A stretch of DNA of 11,593 nucleotides from JBCBJX01 sp038522735 (GCA_038522735.1 JBCBJX010000098.1:1-11593), one strand, 5' to 3'. Shown: positions 1 through 6,730, numbered from the stretch's first letter. Made by a program: numbers and translations. The notes: generated by a model from the letters alone, not told the origin.

Positions 1-2
1 AG

Positions 3-272
3 CCGGGTTCACCGTGGGAGAATGGCTATAACGAGAGCTTCAATGGCAAGCTCCGCGACGAGCTGCTGAACGTGGAGCTGTTCAACGATCTCAGAGAGGC
101 CAAGGTGCTGATCGAACGATGGCGGAAGCACTACAACACCACCCGTCCGCACACGGCTCTAAGCTACCAACCGCCAGCCCCCGAAACGATCGTCCCGGCC
201 GATCTGGCCTCCACTGTGTGGAGGTTCCAGCCAGATCGGCCTTCCATCGGGAGCAACGCCGTGGTTACTTAA
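3..272 (+). CDS. IS3-family transposase OrfB, C-terminal part (5' truncated by window edge)
   Basis: This is the C-terminal end of the catalytic subunit of an IS3-family insertion sequence, which cuts and joins the element ends. Reading from base 3 without a start codon gives PGSPWENGYNESFNGKLRDE, the block around the last acidic residue of the DDE catalytic triad (the Glu in N-E-S-F). It is followed by the family's usual tail WRKHYNTTRPHTALSYQPPAP. The two catalytic Asp residues lie outside the window. About 89 residues are visible, ending at a TAA at 270-272. A GTG at 72 is only an internal codon of this frame. The stretch looks less GC-rich than its neighbours, as expected for a mobile gene. 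Family assignment is firm. Whether the element is intact cannot be judged from here. Confidence 0.93.
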   Translation, partial: PGSPWENGYNESFNGKLRDELLNVELFNDLREAKVLIERWRKHYNTTRPHTALSYQPPAPETIVPADLASTVWRFQPDRPSIGSNAVVT

Positions 273-282
273 AGAGTGGCTG

Positions 283-316
283 CGCCACCGGGGTCTCGTC
301 ATTAGGAACGGTGGCG
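283..316. repeat. Short inverted repeat downstream of the transposase
   Basis: CGCCACCG (283-290) is the exact reverse complement of CGGTGGCG (309-316), with an 18-base spacer. A smaller hairpin GTGGC-TGC-GCCAC (276-288) overlaps its left arm. The repeat lies between the transposase stop and the end of the phosphatase gene, so it may be a subterminal part of the insertion sequence or a weak terminator. I could not recognise a canonical IS3-type terminal repeat or a target duplication nearby. Confidence 0.35.
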
Positions 317-356
317 TGGGCGTTTGTACAGCAACCTCGTAGCTCTGAGTGCGGTA

Positions 357-1034
357 TCACTCCCGCCTGAGTATCTTCTCCGTCAGCAAATTCCCCCACC
401 AGCTGCCGAGATACTCCGCCTTCACCGCTTTCGGGTCGTAGACCTCCTCGACCCAGGTCCAGAAGTCGCCGCCGGTCTCGTCGCGCCAGGCGATGAATTT
501 CTCGAAGGCGTAGTCGATGACGCCGGTCTTGCCGGCGCGCACGTGGCCGTATCTGCGGAAGGAGAGCTGCTCCATGGCGGCCTCCATGGGCTCGCCCTTG
601 TGGAGGAATTTATAGAGCGTCCCCATCAGCCCCGTGCGGTCCGCGCCGGACTTGCAGTGCATGATGGCCGGGTACTGAATGCGGGCGAAAAGCTCCTTCG
701 CGCCGTAGAGGACCTCCTTCGACGGCGCGTCGCGGGAATAGACCTTGAAGCTGATGAGCTCGAGCCCGAGTTTCTCGCAGGCTTCCTCCTCCAGCCGGAA
801 AAAGCCCGTATCGCTCTCCCCGCGGAGATTGACGACCGTCTTCACTCCTCGTTTCGCGAACTTCTCCAGCTTGCCCGGCGAGGGCTGATAGGTGCGCGCG
901 AGCTGGTCGTCGATCCAGTGGGTGTTGTCGTAGAGGAGCCTGAGGACGCCGTGGTCGGCGAGCATCAGCCCGCGCCAGGCGCGCTTGCGGCCCTCTTTCG
1001 TCGTGAGGCTCTCGCGGGTGACGGGGTCGGCCAC
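357..1034 (-). CDS. Dual-specificity/tyrosine protein phosphatase family protein
   Basis: A Cys-dependent phosphatase of the DSP/PTP superfamily, hydrolysing phosphate monoesters through a phospho-cysteine intermediate. The signature loop HCKSGADRTG carries the nucleophile Cys127 and Arg133 in a C-x5-R-T arrangement. Asp102, in SRDAPS, lies 25 residues before the Cys and is the likely general acid. No signal peptide or membrane segment is visible, so it should be cytoplasmic. The C-terminal part is rich in Trp and acidic residues (DFWTWVEEVYDP) and is not part of the catalytic core. I chose the GTG at 1034 (225 aa) because GGAG lies seven bases upstream; a TTG at 1052 (231 aa), with AGGA from the adjacent repeat, is the alternative. 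The gene is last in the minus-strand order after pmbA and DUF4170. The substrate is unknown: phosphoprotein, lipid or sugar phosphate are all possible. Confidence 0.85.
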   Translation of the reverse strand: MADPVTRESLTTKEGRKRAWRGLMLADHGVLRLLYDNTHWIDDQLARTYQPSPGKLEKFAKRGVKTVVNLRGESDTGFFRLEEEACEKLGLELISFKVYSRDAPSKEVLYGAKELFARIQYPAIMHCKSGADRTGLMGTLYKFLHKGEPMEAAMEQLSFRRYGHVRAGKTGVIDYAFEKFIAWRDETGGDFWTWVEEVYDPKAVKAEYLGSWWGNLLTEKILRRE

Positions 1035-1041
1035 GCTCGTA

Positions 1042-1045
1042 CTCC
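1042..1045 (-). promoter_or_regulatory. Shine-Dalgarno GGAG favouring the GTG start of the phosphatase
   Basis: On the minus strand GGAG is followed by seven bases and then GTG at 1034. A second possible site, AGGATGAAAAT before TTG at 1052, lies inside the left arm of the palindromic repeat. The first has the more typical spacing and a better start codon, so it was preferred. Confidence 0.5.
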
Positions 1046-1055
1046 AGATCAATTT

Positions 1056-1162
1056 TCATCCTGAGGAGCGCGGCGGAGCCGCGCGTCGCGAAGGATGGCG
1101 GCGGGCGCCGACGCTCGCGGCCCGTCCTTCGCGACGCCCGCTGCGCGGGCTCCTCAGGACGA
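1056..1162. repeat. Nested inverted repeat with self-paired inner stems
   Basis: The left arm (1056-1096) and right arm (1124-1162) are reverse complements over their outer parts: TCCTGAGGAGC pairs with GCTCCTCAGGA, and GTCGCGAAGGA pairs with TCCTTCGCGAC. Inside each arm is a separate short hairpin: GCGCGGC-GGA-GCCGCGC (1068-1084) on the left and GCCCGC-TGC-GCGGGC (1136-1150) on the right. The inner stems differ in sequence between arms but each remains perfectly paired. The core TCCTCAGGA recurs at 1180-1188. It resembles the palindromic intergenic units common in alphaproteobacterial genomes, from general familiarity rather than a search. It sits between the DUF4170 gene and the phosphatase gene and could act as a processing or transcription-attenuating structure. 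Confidence 0.8.
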
Positions 1163-1172
1163 AGACTGCGAC

Positions 1173-1201
1173 AGGCGGCTCCTCAGGAAACGGCTCCGCC
1201 T
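1173..1201. repeat. Partial third copy of the TCCTCAGGA repeat, forming a hairpin at the DUF4170 stop
   Basis: AGGCGG (1173-1178) pairs with CCGCCT (1196-1201), and the loop contains the TCCTCAGGA core (1180-1188) found in both arms of the larger repeat next door. The right arm of this hairpin touches the TAA stop of the DUF4170 gene on the minus strand. It could be a degenerate repeat unit that now protects or ends the DUF4170 transcript. Confidence 0.45.
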
Positions 1202-1437
1202 TAGCCGAACTTTCCGTCCCCGTCGGGGTCGAGCAGTTTGTGCATGTGGACGATGAAATAGCGCATGTGAGCGTTGTCGACGGTCTGTTGCGCCTTGGCG
1301 CGCCAGGCCTTCTCCGCCGCGGCGTAGTTCGGGAAAATGCCGACGATGTCGAGGCCGTCGAGGTCCTTAAAGCGGACCTCGTTCGGGTCGTCGAGCTCGC
1401 CGCCGAAGACGAGGTGCAGGAGCTGCTGGTCGGACAT
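1201..1437 (-). CDS. DUF4170 domain protein
   Basis: A 78-residue protein matching the DUF4170 family over its whole length. It shows the family's features: the start MSDQQLLHLVFGGEL, then LDIVGIFPNYAAAEKAW, then QQTVDNAHMRYFIVHMHKLLDP near the C-terminus. No biochemical role is known to me. No signal peptide or membrane segment is present, so it is probably cytoplasmic. A strong Shine-Dalgarno (GAGGAGG on the minus strand, about seven bases before the ATG) supports the start. In many alphaproteobacteria this gene lies close to pmbA, cysQ and the lipid A/Kdo genes waaA and lpxK. Here pmbA is upstream, but the lipid A genes are absent and a phosphatase gene follows. Confidence 0.88.
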   Translation of the reverse strand: MSDQQLLHLVFGGELDDPNEVRFKDLDGLDIVGIFPNYAAAEKAWRAKAQQTVDNAHMRYFIVHMHKLLDPDGDGKFG

Positions 1438-1506
1438 GGGCCGGCCTCCTCAGATAAGCGTGATCGGGGTTTCGCGGCGGTATGGCACGGCGAGAAAACC
1501 TTGTCT

Positions 1507-1528
1507 CCCCTCTCCCAAGGGAGAGGGG
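1507..1528 (-). terminator. Perfect CCCCTCTCCC hairpin after pmbA
   Basis: CCCCTCTCCC (1507-1516) and GGGAGAGGGG (1519-1528) form a perfect ten-base-pair stem around a two-base centre, seven bases past the pmbA stop. On the minus strand it is followed by AGACAAGGTTTTCT, a weak T-rich tract. It may be a terminator or an RNA-stabilising hairpin separating pmbA from the DUF4170 gene. The same stem is found at 8172-8193 and in variant form at 8307-8325, so it is also a dispersed repeat. Confidence 0.6.
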
Positions 1529-1534
1529 CTTTAC

Positions 1535-2887
1535 CTATTCCCCCGCCACCGTCATCCCTTCGATGCGCACCGACGGCGCGTTGGTCGCGCCGCGCACGAA
1601 GAGGTCCGAAGCCGGGCGTAGGCTCGCGAACATGGTGAGGAGGTCGCCGGCGATGGTGATCTCCGAAACCGGGTAGGTGACCGCGCCCTTCTCGATGGCG
1701 AAGCCGGAACAGCCGACGGAATAATCCCCCGTATTCGGGTTCACCTGCGGCCCGAACATGTCGGTGACTAAAAGCCCGAGATCGATGTCGCCGATGAGGT
1801 CGTCGAAGGAGACGTCCGAAGGCGGAAGGGTGAGGTTCGACGTCCCCGCGCCCGGCGGGCCGCCGGCGCCGCGGGTCGCGTGGCCGGAGGTTTCAAGACC
1901 GAGCTGTCGGGCGTGGGCGGAGTTCATCAGCCAGGTGGTCAGCACCCCGCCGTCGATGAGCTTCACCGGACCGTTCGCGACGCCTTCACCGTCGACCGCT
2001 CGGCTGCCCGCGCCCCGCTTCACATGGGGGTCGTCGGTGATGGTGATCGACGGGTCGAACAGTTGCTCGCCCATCTTCTCTTTCAGGAACGACACGCCTC
2101 GGGCGATGGCGCCGCCGTTCACCGCTCCCGCGAGATGGCGGAGGAGGGAGGCGGCGAGGCGGTTGTCGTAGACGACCGGCATCTTCCCGGACTTCATCTT
2201 GCGCGGGCCTAGGCGGCGGACCGTGCGCTCGCCCGCTTCGGTCCCGACGGCGGCGGCGCCCTTCAGGTCGGCGAGGAAGCGGCGGGAATCGTAATCGTAA
2301 TCACGCTCCATCGCCCCGTCTTTTTCCGCCTGCACGGAGACGGAAACCGAATGGGACGTCCCCGTATGGCTTTTGAAGAAGCCCGCGGACGTCGCGAACC
2401 ATTTCGAGCCGCGCCCGACGCTCGCCCCGGCGCCTGAGGAGTTGGTGACGCCCGCGACGGCGAGGGCGGCGTCCTCGCAGGCGGCGGCCCGTTCGGCGAG
2501 CGCCTCTGCGGAGGGCTCCTCGCCATCGTCGAGTTCAAGATCGTCGCGGATCGCCGTCGCCAGCCGCTCTTCCGGCGCGAGGCCGCAATAGGGGTCCTCC
2601 GGCGCGGTCTTCGCCATGAAGACGCAGCGCTCGACAAGCTCCTTCAGGCCCTCCGCCGACCGGTCGGTCGTGGAGATCACCGCCTGGCGCTTGCCGACGA
2701 GGCAGCGGAGGCCGAGATCGGTCGTCTCGGAGCGCTCCACATCCTCCAGCTTGCCAAGCCGCCAGGTCACACCCTGGCTGACGGAGGAATAAAGGACGGC
2801 GTCCGCGGCGTCGGCGCCGGCGGTTTTCGCCTGATCGAGGAGGGAGGAGAGAAGGCGTTGCGCCTCTTGGTCTGTCATGTCGGTCAT
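1535..2887 (-). CDS. pmbA: PmbA/TldE-type subunit of the TldD-PmbA metalloprotease
   Basis: A 450-residue member of the TldD/PmbA (peptidase U62) family, the same length as E. coli PmbA. In characterised systems TldD and TldE (PmbA) form a cytoplasmic heterodimer that degrades unfolded or modified peptides and matures peptides such as microcin B17; it also affects CcdA stability. The HExxxH zinc motif of TldD is absent, which identifies this as the non-catalytic TldE-type partner. Recognisable blocks are the N-terminal AKTAGADAADAVLYSS, the central GSRAVDGEGVANGPVKLIDGG, NPNTGDYSVGCSGFAIEKG, and PVSEITIAGDL. The ATG at 2887 is used. A second ATG at 2878 is possible because GGAG sits only two bases before the first. 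No tldD gene is in the window. The gene is divergent from the esterase gene. Confidence 0.93.
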   Translation of the reverse strand: MTDMTDQEAQRLLSSLLDQAKTAGADAADAVLYSSVSQGVTWRLGKLEDVERSETTDLGLRCLVGKRQAVISTTDRSAEGLKELVERCVFMAKTAPEDPYCGLAPEERLATAIRDDLELDDGEEPSAEALAERAAACEDAALAVAGVTNSSGAGASVGRGSKWFATSAGFFKSHTGTSHSVSVSVQAEKDGAMERDYDYDSRRFLADLKGAAAVGTEAGERTVRRLGPRKMKSGKMPVVYDNRLAASLLRHLAGAVNGGAIARGVSFLKEKMGEQLFDPSITITDDPHVKRGAGSRAVDGEGVANGPVKLIDGGVLTTWLMNSAHARQLGLETSGHATRGAGGPPGAGTSNLTLPPSDVSFDDLIGDIDLGLLVTDMFGPQVNPNTGDYSVGCSGFAIEKGAVTYPVSEITIAGDLLTMFASLRPASDLFVRGATNAPSVRIEGMTVAGE

Positions 2888-2979
2888 GGCTCCGACTTAA
2901 GCCGCCCCGCCGGGAAGCGAAAGCCGGCCTTTGCGGCGCGGGCCGGGGCGGGCCATGGTTCGGCGAAAAGGAAACGCCG

Positions 2980-4200
2980 ATGATGAAACGCCTGATCGCC
3001 GCCGCCGGCGCGCTGGCCCTCGCCGCCTGCGGCGGGGAGGAGGCCGCGGCGCCTGAAGCCCATTCCGTCTCCATCACCGCCCGCGTTCCGGCGGGGACGC
3101 CGACGGTCTACCTCACCGGGAACCTGCCGGAGCTCGGGCCCTGGAACGCGGCGGGCCTCGCCATGGCGGGGGAGGGGCGCGAGCGGACCGTCGCGCTCCC
3201 CGTCCCCCACGGAACGGTGCTCGAGTACAAATTCACCCTCGGCTCCTGGGAGCGGGAGGGTCTTGGGCCCTCCGGCATGGTGATGGCGAACTTCCGGCTC
3301 GAGGTCGATGGGCCCGCCTCCGCGGAGCACGAGATCGCCGATTTTAAGAAACCTGTCGCAACGTACATTGAGGATTGGGAGGGCTCCGGCGTCGAGGGTC
3401 GGCTCGTCTACTGGACCGACGTCGCCTCGGCCTTCCTCTCCGAAACCCGCCATGTGGAGATCTGGCTCCCTCCGGGCTATGATGAAAACCCGGAGAAACG
3501 CTATCGCGTCGTCTATATGTCCGACGGGCAGAACCTCTTCGATCCGCGCATCGCCAACACCGGCGTCGACTGGGGCGTCGACGAGGCGATGATGCGCGGC
3601 GCGCGCGACGAGCTCTACGAGCCGGCGATCGTGGTCGGCGCCTGGAGCTCTTCGCGCCGGGGTTACGAGTACTCCCCCTGGCACGGCGCGCCCGACTATG
3701 CGCGGTTCCTGATCGAGGAACTGATGCCGCGCGTGGACGCCGAGTTCCGCACCCTGACGGGACCGGAAAACACGTTCCATATGGGCTCGTCCATGGGCGG
3801 GCTTCTCTCCCTCTATCTCATTCGCACCCGGCCGGACGTTTTCTCCGCCTGCGGCTGCGTCTCCACCCATACGCCGCTCTCGCCGACCCTCGCGGCGCGG
3901 TACATTCCGGGCGCGGAGGGGGACCCCGCGGACGACCGGCCGTACATCCTCGCCGATATCGAGGCCGGCCTCGCCATGCCGAAGGGCCAGCGGCTCTTTT
4001 TCGATCACGGAACGGAAACGCTCGACGCCGAGTACGGGCCGGGCCACGAGGCGATCTGCGGCTGGCTTGCGGCGCAGGGTTTCGTCGAGGGCGAAGAGTT
4101 CCTCATCCGCGTCTATGCCGGCGCCGCCCACAACGAGACGGCCTGGCGCGCCCGGGTGGGCGATCAGCTGAAGTGGCTGCTCGCGCCGCAGGCAGAGTAA
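2980..4200 (+). CDS. Lipoprotein with starch-binding-like domain and esterase D-type alpha/beta-hydrolase domain
   Basis: A 406-residue predicted lipoprotein. The signal peptide ends in a lipobox L14-A-A-C17, so Cys17 should be lipidated and the protein anchored to the inner or outer membrane. Residues about 29-111 look like a CBM20/starch-binding or glycogen-binding beta-sandwich (VYLTGNLPELGPWN, LEYKFTLGSWE). Residues about 145-400 are a 'putative esterase' alpha/beta-hydrolase of the Fes/esterase D type. It has RHVEIWLPPGYDEN, the nucleophile elbow G269-S-S271-M-G273 with Ser271, candidate acid residues Asp342 or Asp349, and His384. The ATG at 2980 has AAGGA seven bases upstream. It is divergent from pmbA and ten bases ahead of the sulfotransferase gene. 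The substrate is unknown: a carbohydrate ester, siderophore ester or acylated glycan would fit this fold pair. Confidence 0.85.
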   Translation: MMKRLIAAAGALALAACGGEEAAAPEAHSVSITARVPAGTPTVYLTGNLPELGPWNAAGLAMAGEGRERTVALPVPHGTVLEYKFTLGSWEREGLGPSGMVMANFRLEVDGPASAEHEIADFKKPVATYIEDWEGSGVEGRLVYWTDVASAFLSETRHVEIWLPPGYDENPEKRYRVVYMSDGQNLFDPRIANTGVDWGVDEAMMRGARDELYEPAIVVGAWSSSRRGYEYSPWHGAPDYARFLIEELMPRVDAEFRTLTGPENTFHMGSSMGGLLSLYLIRTRPDVFSACGCVSTHTPLSPTLAARYIPGAEGDPADDRPYILADIEAGLAMPKGQRLFFDHGTETLDAEYGPGHEAICGWLAAQGFVEGEEFLIRVYAGAAHNETAWRARVGDQLKWLLAPQAE

Positions 4201-4210
4201 GGGGGAAGAC

Positions 4211-4846
4211 ATGTCTCTTGGAGTTATTGGGGCCGGGCTTGGCCGTACGGGAACGGCGTCGCTGAAGCTGGCGCTGGAGCAACTCGGGTTCGATCCGTGC
4301 TACCACATGTTCGAGGTGCTCGCGCACGAACCTGCGATCGCCCAGTGGTCCGCCGTCGCAGCGGGCGCCCCCGACTGGGAGGCGATTTTCGATGGACACA
4401 AGACGTTCAAGGCTGGCGTCGATTTCCCTGTCGCCGCCTACTGGAAGACGCTTGCGGACGTTTTTCCCGATGCAAAAATCATCCTGACGGTGAGGGACCC
4501 GGACAGCTGGTTCGCCTCGACCCAGGAGACGATCTTCAACCCCGAACTTCTGGCCGCAGGCGCCGGAACGCCCTTCGGCGAGATGGTCGGCGCGGTGATC
4601 GGCGGCTTCTTTCGCTGCGACCTCAGTGATCGGGACGCCATGCTCGCCCGCTTCGAGGCCCATAACACGGAGGTGGGCGCTGCGTTTTCGCCGGAGCGCC
4701 TCCTCGTCTTTGAGGCGAAAGAGGGATGGGGACCGCTCTGCCGCTTTCTCAGCGTCGACATTCCGGACACGGCCTTCCCGCGGGTGAATTCCCGCGAGGA
4801 GACCGCCGCTATGCTGCGGGCGATGGCGAGCGAGGGCGGCGCTTGA
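4211..4846 (+). CDS. Sulfotransferase family protein (Sulfotransfer_4 type)
   Basis: A 211-residue P-loop protein of the small bacterial sulfotransferase family. Members of the wider superfamily move sulfate from PAPS to an alcohol or amine acceptor. The N-terminal phosphosulfate-binding loop is G9-L-G-R-T-G-T-A-S-L18. The second PAPS-contact motif is R95-D-P-D-S-W-F-A-S103, and FPDAKIILTVRDP before it is typical. The C-terminal EGWGPLCRFL (171-180) and the FPRVNS segment are family signatures. No signal or membrane segment is seen. The ATG lies ten bases after the esterase stop with a purine-rich GGGGGAAG before it, which suggests co-transcription. The acceptor cannot be told from the sequence. 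Some members of this family have no proven activity. Confidence 0.85.
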   Translation: MSLGVIGAGLGRTGTASLKLALEQLGFDPCYHMFEVLAHEPAIAQWSAVAAGAPDWEAIFDGHKTFKAGVDFPVAAYWKTLADVFPDAKIILTVRDPDSWFASTQETIFNPELLAAGAGTPFGEMVGAVIGGFFRCDLSDRDAMLARFEAHNTEVGAAFSPERLLVFEAKEGWGPLCRFLSVDIPDTAFPRVNSREETAAMLRAMASEGGA

Positions 4847-5754
4847 GCCTGCAGCTGGAGGATATCCGCACCTTCCTCGCCGTCGTGGAGGAGGGCGGGG
4901 TCAACGCCGCGGCGCGGCGGCTCGACATCGCCCGCTCAGCCGTCAGCCGGCGGATCGCAAGCCTTGAGGCGGCTCTCGGCGCCGCGCTGTTCGTGCGGTC
5001 GTCCGCCCATCTGACGCCGACGGAGGATGCGCTAGCCTTCTACGCCCGCGCCGAGCGGCTGCTCCTCGAACTGGAGGACGCCGCGAACGATCTGCGGCCT
5101 GCGGATGCGGGGCTTTCCGGGTCGCTCCGCGTCGCCGCCCCCGTCAGCTTCACCCTCGCGGTGCTCTCCGACGCTCTCATCGACTTCGCACGGGCGCACC
5201 CGGACCTTCGCCTCGCCATCGATATGGACGACCGGCGGGTCGATCTCGCTGCGGACGGCTATGATGTCGGCGTGCGCATCGGCCGCCTCGCGGACTCCGC
5301 GCTGAAGGCCCGCAGGCTCGGCGTCAGCCGTCGGGTCCTCTGCGCCGCTCCGTCGCTGCTCGACGCCCGCGGACGACCGGAACTGCCGGAGGATTTGCAA
5401 CGCCTGCCGACGATCGGCTACGCCAACGCTTCGGCGCGCCAGCACTGGCGCTTTCACCGGAAAGACGACAAAGACGAGGAGGTGGGCGTCGACGTCGCCC
5501 CGCGGCTCGTCGTGAACAACGGCGAGGCGATCCGCGACGCCGCCATTGCGGGGCTCGGCGCCGTCGCGCTCCCCCATTTCATCGTCGGGGAGGCGGTGCT
5601 CGCCGGCCGGCTGGAGGCGATCCTCCCCGGGTGGACGCCGCTTTCGGCCGGCGTCTACGCGATCTACCCGCCCGGCCGGGAGACCTCGACGAAAGTGCGC
5701 GCCTTCATCGACTGGCTGGCGGCGCGCCTGAAAGACCATCCGGGCCTCGCCTGA
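4843..5754 (+). CDS. LysR-family transcriptional regulator (YhaJ-like by context)
   Basis: A 303-residue LysR-type regulator, which binds DNA as a tetramer and responds to a small effector. The winged helix-turn-helix occupies about residues 5-63, with the recognition region V20-N-A-A-A-R-R-L-D-I-A-R-S-A-V-S-R-R-I. The rest is the periplasmic-binding-protein-like effector domain (about 90-295). I start it at TTG 4843, because the conserved LQLEDIRTF start of the family begins there and the length then matches the usual 300 residues. The frame stays open further upstream inside the sulfotransferase gene but has no family similarity. TTG overlaps the preceding TGA as TTGA, pointing to translational coupling. 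Downstream are pirin and a hydroquinone reductase, the neighbours of YhaJ in E. coli, so quinone-type effectors are a reasonable inference. Confidence 0.9.
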   Translation: MSLQLEDIRTFLAVVEEGGVNAAARRLDIARSAVSRRIASLEAALGAALFVRSSAHLTPTEDALAFYARAERLLLELEDAANDLRPADAGLSGSLRVAAPVSFTLAVLSDALIDFARAHPDLRLAIDMDDRRVDLAADGYDVGVRIGRLADSALKARRLGVSRRVLCAAPSLLDARGRPELPEDLQRLPTIGYANASARQHWRFHRKDDKDEEVGVDVAPRLVVNNGEAIRDAAIAGLGAVALPHFIVGEAVLAGRLEAILPGWTPLSAGVYAIYPPGRETSTKVRAFIDWLAARLKDHPGLA

Positions 5755-5757
5755 GGT

Positions 5758-5774
5758 GTTCGCGAATTGAGAAC
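5758..5774. promoter_or_regulatory. Candidate LysR-type operator before pirin
   Basis: GTTC (5758-5761) and GAAC (5771-5774) form an interrupted inverted repeat with an AT-rich centre, and T5760-N11-A5772 fits the LysR T-N11-A rule. It lies directly after the LysR stop codon and about 80 bases before the pirin start, a plausible position for an operator controlling pirin and the following reductase. Such short motifs are common by chance. Confidence 0.3.
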
Positions 5775-5851
5775 AGCGTGTTGCGCGGCGCCCTGTGGGT
5801 TCGCGCCCGCCGGGGCGCCACATTCGCGGCATGCAGTCATCGAGGCTCGCC

Positions 5852-6730
5852 ATGTCCGCAACGACAATCGAACGCTCCGAACGGCGCCGGGTGACGCGCC
5901 TCAGCCGCGGCGTTCCGACCTCCGACGGCGCCGGCGTGAAGCTCACGCGCATGCTCGGCGACCCTGCGCTTCCGGATCTCGACCCGTTCCTGATGCTCGA
6001 TCAGATCCGCTCCGACGAACGTGATGATTACATTGCGGGGTTTCCGGAGCACCCGCACCGGGGCTTTGAAACCGTGACCATCATGATCGACGGCAAGATG
6101 CGCCATGGCGACAACAAGGGCCATTCGGGCGTCATCGAAGGCGGCGGCGTCCAGTGGATGACCGCCGGACGCGGCATCGTGCACTCGGAAATTCCGGAGC
6201 AGGAGGACGGGCGCCTCTGGGGTTTCCAGCTGTGGGTGAACCTGCCGGCCGAGCACAAGATGACCGATCCGCGGTATCAGGAGTTTTCCCGGGACGAGAT
6301 CCCGATCGAGGCGCGACCCGGCGCGAGCGTCCGCGTGCTCGCCGGCGAAACCGCGTCCGGCGTTCTCGGCCCCGCGACCAGCGCGGCGACGAAGCCCATG
6401 CTGCTCGACGTCGCTCTGGAGCCGGGCGCGGCTTACGAAGAAACGGTTCCCGTGGGCCACGCGGCCTTCATCGCCGTTTATCAGGGCTCGGTGAAAACCG
6501 AGGCCGAGGCGCGCGGCGAAAGCGGCGACATTGAAATCGTCGATCCGCACCTCGCCGTCTTCGGAGACGGCGACCGCGTCGCGCTTGAGGCGGGCGGGTT
6601 CGGCGCGCGTTTCCTCCTCATCGCCGGCGCGCCCCTGAATGAGCCGGTCGCGAAATACGGGCCCTTCCTCATGAACACGGAAGCGGAGCTCCGTCAGGCG
6701 ATTACGGACTTTCAGGCTGGACGCTTTTAG
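5852..6730 (+). CDS. Pirin family protein (YhaK/YhhW-like bicupin)
   Basis: A 292-residue bicupin of the pirin family. The metal-binding residues of pirin are present as H67-P-H69-R-G-F-E-T and H111-S-E113, matching the His/His/His/Glu set of human pirin, so the N-terminal cupin should bind iron or another divalent metal. Bacterial pirins such as E. coli YhhW show quercetin 2,3-dioxygenase activity, while YhaK is linked to redox stress. The C-terminal cupin (about residues 150-290) lacks this metal set, as usual. I chose ATG 5852 because GAGG lies six bases upstream and the family start falls here; an in-frame ATG at 5831 and an earlier codon at 5795 have no good ribosome site. It lies between the LysR gene and the hydroquinone reductase gene on the same strand. 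Confidence 0.92.
   Translation: MSATTIERSERRRVTRLSRGVPTSDGAGVKLTRMLGDPALPDLDPFLMLDQIRSDERDDYIAGFPEHPHRGFETVTIMIDGKMRHGDNKGHSGVIEGGGVQWMTAGRGIVHSEIPEQEDGRLWGFQLWVNLPAEHKMTDPRYQEFSRDEIPIEARPGASVRVLAGETASGVLGPATSAATKPMLLDVALEPGAAYEETVPVGHAAFIAVYQGSVKTEAEARGESGDIEIVDPHLAVFGDGDRVALEAGGFGARFLLIAGAPLNEPVAKYGPFLMNTEAELRQAITDFQAGRF

Noticed and set aside
324..1064. A 246-codon plus-strand open frame opposite the phosphatase gene
   Set aside because: The minus strand has a complete phosphatase signature with the correct spacing of catalytic residues. The plus frame lacks any domain.
2884..4212. A 442-codon minus-strand open frame opposite the esterase gene
   Set aside because: It mirrors the esterase gene, whose plus-strand frame has a lipobox, nucleophile elbow and family motifs. 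The reverse frame has no recognisable domain and is a typical GC-rich shadow.
5795..5851. Extended N-terminus for pirin
   Set aside because: The added residues are Arg/Pro-rich, not conserved in pirins, and have no ribosome site. ATG 5852 has one.
5032..5952. A 306-codon minus-strand open frame opposite the LysR gene
   Set aside because: The translation is rich in Arg, Gly and Val with no family motif, and the plus strand holds a full LysR protein.
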